A stretch of DNA of 5,523 bases from positions 1-5,523 of the forward strand of contig JAPLYY010000102.1 of NCBI GenBank assembly GCA_026395315.1. Reading direction: 5' to 3'. A program made the position numbers and the translations under genes. Below, piece by piece: positions 1 to 5,523 of the stretch. Position 1 is the stretch's first letter. Every line of letters begins with the position of its first letter. This DNA is from Candidatus Shapirobacteria bacterium. GTDB taxonomy: Bacteria; Patescibacteriota; Microgenomatia; UBA12405. The notes beneath the pieces are model-generated. The model ran no database searches. It saw only the letters and a list, made by a program, of their open reading frames with translations, and was not told where the DNA came from.

Positions 1-544
1 TCATTTTGGAGGACTGTCAGATGGCGTTAAGAACCGCTTGGAAAATTATCGCGCCATCAGATCCTCAATTTTAGACTTAGGGCATGAAATTACTCGTGAC
101 TGGATTGAAAAAGAACTAAAAGGCGATGAAAGTCTCTCATCTCAAGAGATCTACGATTTAACAGAAAAAGCCATTAAAGAAGCTGATGCGGTAGTTTTGG
201 AATATTCAGACGATGCCTCTGCACTAGGAAAACAGATGCTTTTGGCTCTCGAAAATGAAATTCCAGTTTTATTACTTTCTGTAAAAACTAACGTTTCAGA
301 CGGCAGTTTTGTCAGTACCAAACATAAGGAATTAATACATAAGAGCCATTACAGCTTAGATAATATTGAAGAGGTGCTCTCAAAGTTCTTCAACTGGGTA
401 TCCAACAATTCCAAAACAGCCAGATTTAATCTTGAACTGGATAAAAAACTAGATAATCACCTCCGCGAAAAAGCGCGAATAAATAACTCAAGTAAGGCGG
501 AAGAAATAAGAAAACTAATAATTGATGACATGAAAAGACAGTAA
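1..544 (+). CDS. Nucleoside 2-deoxyribosyltransferase-like protein with C-terminal ribbon-helix-helix-like segment (5' partial)
   Basis: The frame is open to the left edge (first whole codon at 2), giving 180 visible residues. The TTG at 38 is therefore probably internal, and the residues before it (HFGGLSDGVKNR) look like the loop after the first strand of a Rossmann-like fold. Visible residues 26-34 (LGHEITRDW) and 63-92 (AVVLEYS, then SALGKQ, then a hydrophobic strand IPVLLL) match the pattern of nucleoside 2-deoxyribosyltransferase-like proteins, which transfer or cleave N-glycosidic bonds in nucleosides or related metabolites. Glu67 is a candidate catalytic residue. Residues about 140-180 form a strand (ARFNLEL), a helix, an NNSSKAEE turn and a second helix, as in CopG/Arc-type ribbon-helix-helix DNA-binding domains. 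This could instead be a dimerisation tail. The stop lies 4 bases before the deacetylase gene, implying one operon. Perhaps 5-15 N-terminal residues lie outside the window. The fold call is moderately sure; the substrate is unknown. Confidence 0.72.
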   Translation, partial: HFGGLSDGVKNRLENYRAIRSSILDLGHEITRDWIEKELKGDESLSSQEIYDLTEKAIKEADAVVLEYSDDASALGKQMLLALENEIPVLLLSVKTNVSDGSFVSTKHKELIHKSHYSLDNIEEVLSKFFNWVSNNSKTARFNLELDKKLDNHLREKARINNSSKAEEIRKLIIDDMKRQ

Positions 545-548
545 CAAA

Positions 549-1454
549 ATGAAAGAATTGGATTTGGTTTATTCTGATAATTATCTTAAGTACGATTTAG
601 GTGCTGACAATCCAATTTCACGAACCAAAACTGGTGAATTTTTCCAAAAACTAAAAAACCAGAGTGAAATTAAATATCGAATTCATGAGGCACCAAAAGC
701 CACTGATCAAGACATTCTCTTAGCTCATACTCCGGGCTATTTATCAGAAGTTAAGTGGTCAGCCAGAAACAGAATCGAGTTAGACCCGGATACTCCAGTA
801 GACGAAAACACGCTAGAAGGATCTTATTACATAATTGGAGGAACAATTTCATGTTTAAATATGGCTCTTGATGGTAAAAAGGTCGTCAATGTTATTGGAG
901 GAATGCATCATTCTGGCTCATCAAAAGGAGCTGGCTTCTGTGTGTTTAATGATCACGCAATCGCAATCAAAAAACTTCAATCGGAAGGAAAAATAAAAAG
1001 TGCAACCGTGATCGATGTTGATGTTCACGCTGGCAATGGAACCCAAGAAATATTTTACAGAGACCCAAATGTACTAACCATTTCTATACATCAAGATCCT
1101 AGGACACAGTACCCTGGCACCGGTTTTGAGTGGGAGACTGGTAGCGAAGCAGGTGTAGGTATGAACGTAAATATCACTCTACCGCCTGGTACGACCGAAG
1201 AAAAATATTTAGAAGCACTTGATAAAGGAATCACCAGAGCAAAAAAACAATCGTCAGACATTACGGTATTAGTTTTAGGAGTCGATACTTACAAAGAAGA
1301 TGGTCTCGGTAATCTTCGACTTGAAGTTGAGAGTTTTAAAAAGATGGGAGAAAGGTTTAAAGACTTTAAGAATTTAGCTGTACTGTTTGGTGGAGGATAT
1401 TCAAGAAAAATTCCAGATTTATGGATGAGTTTCTTAAACGGTTACCTTGAGTAA
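549..1454 (+). CDS. Histone deacetylase superfamily protein (zinc-dependent deacetylase, class II/AcuC/AphA-like)
   Basis: This is a complete 301-residue protein, near the usual 300-380 for the single-domain arginase/deacetylase fold. The family removes acetyl groups from acetyl-lysine in proteins or from small acetylated amines such as polyamines, using one zinc ion. The signature elements appear in order: tandem histidines His120-His121 (GGMHHSGS) followed by GFCVFND at 129-135; D156-V-D158-V-H160 with zinc ligands Asp158 and His160, followed by AGNGTQ; SIHQDP at 179-184; YPGTG at 188-192; the third zinc ligand Asp246 in GVDTYKEDGLG; and the catalytic tyrosine Tyr284 in FGGGYS. PGTG and LPPGT (211-215) are typical of class II-like bacterial members. 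There is no signal peptide, so it is probably cytoplasmic. The ATG at 549 follows the upstream stop by 4 bases with only a weak purine-rich stretch before it, suggesting translational coupling. The catalytic set looks intact. Whether it acts on a protein or a metabolite cannot be told. Confidence 0.93.
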   Translation: MKELDLVYSDNYLKYDLGADNPISRTKTGEFFQKLKNQSEIKYRIHEAPKATDQDILLAHTPGYLSEVKWSARNRIELDPDTPVDENTLEGSYYIIGGTISCLNMALDGKKVVNVIGGMHHSGSSKGAGFCVFNDHAIAIKKLQSEGKIKSATVIDVDVHAGNGTQEIFYRDPNVLTISIHQDPRTQYPGTGFEWETGSEAGVGMNVNITLPPGTTEEKYLEALDKGITRAKKQSSDITVLVLGVDTYKEDGLGNLRLEVESFKKMGERFKDFKNLAVLFGGGYSRKIPDLWMSFLNGYLE

Positions 1455-1548
1455 TATTATAGTTCAAACAGCACCTTTCTACAGTAAACAAGTTATCTAC
1501 TTATCAACATAGTTACCTACATTTCCAGTTTTTTTGACATCAGCCTGA
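1455..1548. other. Convergent intergenic region, no clear terminator
   Basis: These 94 bases separate the 3' ends of the deacetylase gene and the minus-strand helicase gene. They hold a seven-T tract at about 1529-1535, an imperfect 10-base direct repeat (AGTTATCTAC at 1491-1500 and AGTTACCTAC at 1511-1520), and between the copies TTATCAACA (1501-1509), one mismatch from the DnaA-box consensus TTATCCACA. No strong GC-rich stem precedes the T tract, so intrinsic termination is not supported for either gene. A weak 4-bp pairing (GTAA at 1484-1487 with TTAC at 1513-1516) is not convincing. Confidence 0.5.
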
Positions 1549-4500
1549 TTACGTTTTAGCCTCAGGTTTATTAACAAAATTCATAAATTTAGTCATTTCA
1601 AGCTCTTTATTTTGAAACCAATTAGTTGACCAAATCCTATATACAACATAACCCATGTGTTCCAATTCTTTTTGTCTGTACATATCATACGCATAGGCTT
1701 CTTCTGATTGATGGTATGACTTCCCGTCGCACTCCAAAACATAGTTATACCCATTATACTTTACAACAAAATCTAATCTGAATCCTCCTACTTTATGCTG
1801 CTGTATGACATCGTCTTTTCCAAAATTGTCCAATAATAAATCATAAACTTCTTCCTCGAAAGGAGATTCTGAAAGACCACCATCATCAAAAATAAGTTTT
1901 GGCTTTTCAAAACTCTGGAGCCTTAGCTCTGATAATATACCTTCTGCTAGGACACTGTCTTTGTTCGAAATCGCTTCCGCATAAGCCAAATAAGCATACA
2001 AGATTCCTCTTTTGTTGTTTCCACCTTCACCATGAATTAGTTCAGGATAAGATACGTATTTTTCTTTCGGAATTGATGTACAAACATAGACTTTATTCTT
2101 GGCCCGAGTAATTAACACATTAAGTAATTTATAGCCTTCAATTCTATTTATTCTTGCAAAATTTTGAGAAAACTTACCATCAACGCCATAACCATAAGTG
2201 GTGGAAATGATTATTATGTCTTTTTCGTCACCTTGTATGTTTTCAAGATTTTTTATAAACAATCCACTTTCCTTAAGAGCTAAGTATTTTGTTAAAAAGT
2301 CAGAATCTAACTCTGCTGCTTTGTTTAGAGACTCGATGATCAAATTTCTTTGATTAATATTAAATGTAGCAATACCTACAGAAGGATACTTATTATTTTG
2401 GTTAAGTTGTATTTCGTCTTTAATAATTCTGATAACCTCAGCGACCTCTGTTGGATTAGTATTGGATTCATATCGACCATTTACCGGTATAAATTTTATG
2501 GGTGTATATTCCGATGATGCAGGAAACGATACTAAATTTCCACCATAAAAAGCCGCATTTGAAAACTCAATGAGTGCTGGATGATTTGATCTGTAGTGGT
2601 AGTCCAAGGTTGATTTATTAATGTCTCTAAGATTGGAAGCATATTGCAGTAATGATTCACTATCCGCCAATTCATCTTGCTCATTATCATATTCTTCAAA
2701 TTCATCATGGGCTTCTTCAAATGTATTCGTTGAGGAACTTAAGAAGTAGTTAGAAGGAGGCATTTGGTGTTCATCTCCAGCTATTATTTTAAATTGACCT
2801 CGAATCAGACATGCGAAAGTATCAGATATCCTTAATTGGCTAGCCTCGTCAAAAATAATGACATTAAATAATCCCTGCTTTAATGGCAGGATGGCATTTG
2901 CAGCACTGGGATTTGTCAAAATTATTGGGAAAAGTGAAGTAAACAAATCAAAATCTTTTTCGATTATTTTTCTTAACGAATTCTTTGGGCCAGAATTATT
3001 TTTTCTTAGATTGTAGAAAGTATTAAAATTACCAGAGTACGATCTAAGTCTAGACCTTCTTTTAATATTCCATATCGATTTGATCTGCTGGACTTGTTTT
3101 TCTTTCAGTTTATTATATACAACGGATAATTCAGCTAATTTTGCATCTGATTTATTGAAACCTACAGTTGATTTACTGTCAAAATTTAGAAGTGCTTTTT
3201 TGAAATACCATGTCATAAACACATTCTTCCAGTTCTTCGTAGATATTTCTTTTAAAGCATTAATGATATTTATTTCTGTTACTGTTTTGTTGTCAGAAAG
3301 ATAATGCCTCCAATGGTGGAAATTCTCATATGAATCAAAGTTATTTATTACGTTTATAGTTTTGTCATACATCGATAAGTAATATTTATTTAAGGAATCA
3401 ATATCCTTGAAATCAGTGTATTTTATGTATTTGAAGCTGAAAATCCTACTATCAAGTAGGGTATATAACTTTGAATCATTTGCATTTAATTCTTTTTCAA
3501 TTTTTTCTATTGCTTTAATTCTTAGATACTTTTTATTTAAATTTTCAAGAACACCCACAACGAAGTCATTTAGTTCTCTAAAGGAAACAAACCTACTTTT
3601 ATTAGTAGGTAATTCAATTGACAAATATTTATTTACCAAAGGGGCCTCTTCTGTAAGAAATTCTAGTGAATTTGCAAGATCTTGTCTCAATTTATACGAA
3701 TCTTTGTAGCTTGGATTAAACAATCCAATGGTACGAAGCTTTATGTTTTGCAATATATTTCTAGTATAAAATTCTTCTCCAATCAGTTGCACACCGTCAT
3801 CGTATGACTGAGTCATCTTTTTTAGTCTTTTAATGCAAGCCTCAACTAAAGGAATACTATTTTTTATTGAGTCAGGTTTGAATATTGAGACTTTATCCTC
3901 ATGACAATCGTCGTCCGTGTAATTCTTTAATCCATCCCTTGTTTCACAAATAATTTTTAAAAGTTCACTTGTGTTTTTAAGGATTGTTTCCCGAAGATTC
4001 ATTTTAAAATCTAATTGGAACAATTCGTCAGCAAATATCGAAAATATTTTCTCTGAATTCTCGCCTAAATCTGAAAATAAAAAAGAAGATTCCTCCACGA
4101 CAGAAAGGTACCGAGCGTACTCATCATAATCAAAGGCAAAATTAGAGTGGTCGATTTCGCCCATTATTTTATCTAGATCGTAATCTTTTAAAAGTTTTAA
4201 ATACAGTCCAATTAATGTCTTCCATGAATAATCCCCGAACACTTTTTTTAGAGCCTCGGAATGTTTAGAATTAATTTCGGCTTTTAACTTGCAAAACAAT
4301 TTGTACATCGAATCAAACTCTAAATTATTTGAGAAATATGAGCCTCGTGAATCATTTATATCCCTAGCCTTTTCTATTACTCTTCTTCTGTCTTTGTCTA
4401 TGTCGTCTATAACAACTGAAAAATCATCTAATCCCACTTTAACTAAATTGGCTTGTATGACATCCAAAGCGGTTTTCTTTTCGCAAACGACTAAGCACTT

Positions 4501-4710
4501 TGCATTATTTGCCAAGGCATTGGAAATTATGGCTGTAATACTTTGACTTTTTCCTGTACCAGGTGGACCTTGTATTAGTTTAACTTCATCCTTTATTAAT
4601 GTATTTATTATCTCTTCCTTACTCGGGTCTGTTTCAACAGCAGAAACTGTTGATGTTTGAAATGGCTCTAAAAATAAATCTTCCTTATTTAACTCATCAA
4701 TTCTGCTGGA
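1549..4710 (-). CDS. Superfamily 1 helicase with C-terminal PD-(D/E)XK/Vsr-like nuclease domain: main part, frameshifted from its N-terminus
   Basis: Open from just after a TAA at 4711-4713 to the stop at 1549-1551, about 1,053 residues. It is a predicted ATP-dependent DNA/RNA translocase with a fused nuclease. Walker A, GPPGTGKS, lies at 4546-4569. Counting from the TTG codon at 4515 as residue 1, later motifs are DEAS (Walker B, 556-559), GDEHQMP (motif III, 580-586), YHYRSNHP (639-646), IQGDEKDIIIIS (motif V, 760-771) and LITRAK with Arg804 (motif VI). This is the Upf1-like AAA_11/AAA_12 arrangement. A largely helical insert of about 500 residues separates the Walker A region from Walker B. 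The last 105 residues form a DUF559/MTES_1575-type nuclease: SPFEEEV (884-890), Asp915 in FRLDF, and ECDGK (Glu928, Asp930, Lys932). The frame has no ATG, GTG or TTG before Walker A. The TTG at 4515 lies after it, and starting there would delete the ATP-binding loop, so this must continue from the upstream minus-strand frame. Domain calls are firm; the biological role is not. Confidence 0.9.
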   Translation of the reverse strand, partial: SSRIDELNKEDLFLEPFQTSTVSAVETDPSKEEIINTLIKDEVKLIQGPPGTGKSQSITAIISNALANNAKCLVVCEKKTALDVIQANLVKVGLDDFSVVIDDIDKDRRRVIEKARDINDSRGSYFSNNLEFDSMYKLFCKLKAEINSKHSEALKKVFGDYSWKTLIGLYLKLLKDYDLDKIMGEIDHSNFAFDYDEYARYLSVVEESSFLFSDLGENSEKIFSIFADELFQLDFKMNLRETILKNTSELLKIICETRDGLKNYTDDDCHEDKVSIFKPDSIKNSIPLVEACIKRLKKMTQSYDDGVQLIGEEFYTRNILQNIKLRTIGLFNPSYKDSYKLRQDLANSLEFLTEEAPLVNKYLSIELPTNKSRFVSFRELNDFVVGVLENLNKKYLRIKAIEKIEKELNANDSKLYTLLDSRIFSFKYIKYTDFKDIDSLNKYYLSMYDKTINVINNFDSYENFHHWRHYLSDNKTVTEINIINALKEISTKNWKNVFMTWYFKKALLNFDSKSTVGFNKSDAKLAELSVVYNKLKEKQVQQIKSIWNIKRRSRLRSYSGNFNTFYNLRKNNSGPKNSLRKIIEKDFDLFTSLFPIILTNPSAANAILPLKQGLFNVIIFDEASQLRISDTFACLIRGQFKIIAGDEHQMPPSNYFLSSSTNTFEEAHDEFEEYDNEQDELADSESLLQYASNLRDINKSTLDYHYRSNHPALIEFSNAAFYGGNLVSFPASSEYTPIKFIPVNGRYESNTNPTEVAEVIRIIKDEIQLNQNNKYPSVGIATFNINQRNLIIESLNKAAELDSDFLTKYLALKESGLFIKNLENIQGDEKDIIIISTTYGYGVDGKFSQNFARINRIEGYKLLNVLITRAKNKVYVCTSIPKEKYVSYPELIHGEGGNNKRGILYAYLAYAEAISNKDSVLAEGILSELRLQSFEKPKLIFDDGGLSESPFEEEVYDLLLDNFGKDDVIQQHKVGGFRLDFVVKYNGYNYVLECDGKSYHQSEEAYAYDMYRQKELEHMGYVVYRIWSTNWFQNKELEMTKFMNFVNKPEAKT
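3444..3461. repeat. Small inverted repeat inside the helicase gene
   Basis: CCTACT (3445-3450) and AGTAGG (3455-3460) are perfect reverse complements around a 4-base loop, with a possible wobble pair outside them. The repeat lies within coding sequence for the helical insert. Its stem sequence recurs in a second inverted repeat about 150 bases away. Its function is unknown and it may be chance. Confidence 0.4.
3591..3610. repeat. Second inverted repeat with the same stem sequence
   Basis: ACCTACT (3591-3597) and AGTAGGT (3604-3610) are perfect 7-base reverse complements around a 6-base A/T loop. The stem contains the same six-base arms as the inverted repeat at 3445-3460, so the arms could also pair across the two sites in the helicase mRNA. 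It lies in coding sequence and its function is unknown. Confidence 0.4.
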
Positions 4711-4713
4711 TTA
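4697..4713 (-). other. Frameshift junction splitting the helicase-nuclease gene
   Basis: On the minus strand the upstream frame reads ATA ATC CAG CAG AAT TGA TGA, ending in tandem TGA stops. The downstream frame opens immediately after a TAA whose first base is the second base of that ATA codon, so the two frames overlap by only 11 sense bases. A +1 shift (one extra base here, or one base skipped in translation) restores a continuous protein, for example IIQ-RIDELN or IIQQN-DELN. There is no homopolymer at the junction and no evident Shine-Dalgarno-like stimulator. A one-base indel, either real or a sequencing or assembly error, is the simplest reading. Confidence 0.8.
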
Positions 4714-5523
4714 TAGTTTCATTTTGGGATCTATATATGCCAAACACTCCACTCCATTGAATCCATGGTTTGGAATTGGTAATGTTTTCAATCTCTTTTG
4801 AGTCTAAACACCTTTCAATCCTTATCTCTAAATCTTCATTAGTAGATCCAAGTTGTTTTAGAATATCGCCCGTCAATTTTGTAAACTCATCTTTATCAAG
4901 CAGGCCATCTTCAAGGAGTTCCTTCGATATTTTTTCAATCTTTATTGATTCATCCTTAGATAAGTAGGAAATCAAGATTTCGTTTATCTTTATTGGAGAG
5001 TCTTCATCCTTTTTTATTGTCCAAGTGTTCTTGTTCTGATATGAACGGTCGATGTCTAAATACCAGATAAATAGAGGTGCTTTAATTATTTTAGAAGGAT
5101 CTACCTTGCTACGTTTTACTAAAAGGGGATAACCAAAGCCAAAGTTTTTTATTCCAAATTCTAGATAATTGTCGATATTCTCTGCAACTAAACTATTTAA
5201 CCTTTTGGAAATTAAAGACAACTGTTTTTTCTCATCTTCAGACATTGAACCGATGTTCAGTTTATCGTAAGAAATATTGAAAGAAAAAACTTCTTTGGTT
5301 AATATGGTTTTAATAAAGTTTTGTGGAATACTGTCGATAGTACTGTCAAAATCAAATAATTTCGAAGGATCGTGTTCGTTAAACTCTAAATCGTGTAGGT
5401 CAAGTCTTAAAGCTGAGCGTCCAGGAACAGCGTTCAGATGTATAGATCTTGAATCTCCAACCTTCAGTTTTTCTAAAATTTTATTAATGAAATTTACATC
5501 AAATTTTATCTGTGACTTTTTCT
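4697..5523 (-). CDS. N-terminal part of the same helicase-nuclease (5' partial, ends at a frameshift)
   Basis: The frame is open from the right edge to a TGA at 4697-4699, about 275 residues; the true start is outside the window. The ATG at 5243-5245 is in frame but internal, because coding sequence continues upstream with the segment RSIHLNAVPGRSALRLDLHD, which resembles the N-terminal region of large AAA/DUF4011-type helicases. Further on, KAPLFIWYLDIDR, then PIKINEILISYL, then SGVFGIYRSQNETII are the accessory-domain features that normally lie just before the Walker A region in these proteins. The last residues (IIQQN) run straight into the next frame's RIDELNKEDLF after a +1 shift, with no residues evidently missing. 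Alone, this fragment has no ATPase or nuclease motif. Joined to the downstream frame, the protein exceeds 1,320 residues. A protein ending here would probably be non-functional. Confidence 0.85.
   Translation of the reverse strand, partial: KKSQIKFDVNFINKILEKLKVGDSRSIHLNAVPGRSALRLDLHDLEFNEHDPSKLFDFDSTIDSIPQNFIKTILTKEVFSFNISYDKLNIGSMSEDEKKQLSLISKRLNSLVAENIDNYLEFGIKNFGFGYPLLVKRSKVDPSKIIKAPLFIWYLDIDRSYQNKNTWTIKKDEDSPIKINEILISYLSKDESIKIEKISKELLEDGLLDKDEFTKLTGDILKQLGSTNEDLEIRIERCLDSKEIENITNSKPWIQWSGVFGIYRSQNETIIQQN

Noticed and set aside
8..74. GGAGG at 8-12 followed by ATG at 21, resembling a ribosome binding site and start
   Set aside because: The ATG frame ends at TAG 72-74 after 17 codons and is out of phase with the deoxyribosyltransferase-like frame, which is open across the same bases. 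The GGAGG encodes Gly-Gly there.
1539..1549. ATCAG-C-CTGAT palindrome as a terminator
   Set aside because: The one-base centre leaves too short a stem, and the adjacent run is on the wrong side to supply a U tract for either gene.
2532..2720. Minus-strand 62-codon frame inside the helicase gene
   Set aside because: It overlaps the acidic and YHYRS-containing part of the helicase in another frame. Its composition is a shadow of the real frame.
3080..3709. Open frames on the plus strand opposite the helicase (also at 1899-2111, 4289-4546 and 4770-4967)
   Set aside because: They lie antisense to a well-supported gene, are rich in Phe/Ser/Leu as expected of the complement of Lys/Glu/Asn-rich coding, and show no recognisable motif or ribosome binding site.
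4515..4515. TTG at 4513-4515 as the true start of the helicase
   Set aside because: The Walker A motif and the following helix lie upstream of it in the same frame, so a protein starting here would lack its ATP-binding loop.
4688..4699. Reassigned UGA codon (Gly or Trp) explaining the split helicase
   Set aside because: Reading through both TGAs in the upstream frame meets a TAA three codons later, while the homologous continuation lies in the +1 frame.

Overview
The window is AT-rich bacterial-type DNA with two convergent transcription units and almost no spare sequence. No rRNA, tRNA, insertion sequence or CRISPR array is visible. The source organism cannot be fixed from this sequence. The helicase-nuclease resembles large proteins I associate with Bacteroidota and other AT-rich bacteria, and the small deoxyribosyltransferase-like protein resembles ones I associate with uncultivated lineages such as Patescibacteria. 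Both impressions come from memory and are weak.

Left part, plus strand (1-1454). A gene cut by the left edge encodes a nucleoside 2-deoxyribosyltransferase-like domain joined to a C-terminal ribbon-helix-helix-like segment. Four bases after its stop comes a complete histone-deacetylase-superfamily enzyme with all recognisable zinc and catalytic residues. The spacing implies one operon, so the pair probably works in one pathway: a nucleoside- or NAD-type glycosyl enzyme with a possible DNA-binding tail, plus a zinc-dependent deacetylase. The actual substrates are unknown.

Middle (1455-1548). This is a short convergent intergenic region with a T-tract, an imperfect 10-base direct repeat and one DnaA-box-like 9-mer. 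No convincing terminator is seen.

Right part, minus strand (1549-5523). One very large gene, cut by the right edge, encodes a superfamily 1 (Upf1/AAA_11-AAA_12-like) helicase with a C-terminal PD-(D/E)XK/Vsr-like (DUF559/MTES_1575-type) nuclease domain. In this sequence it is split into two reading frames by a +1 shift within 4697-4713. The upstream frame carries the N-terminal domain and stays open to the window edge. The downstream frame carries the Walker A motif, the other helicase motifs and the nuclease. No ordinary start codon precedes Walker A in the downstream frame, so the two parts must derive from one protein. The break is a real mutation, a sequencing or assembly error, or less likely programmed frameshifting. 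Proteins of this architecture are common in accessory and defence-related regions, so the window may be part of a defence island. That is an inference from domain content only.
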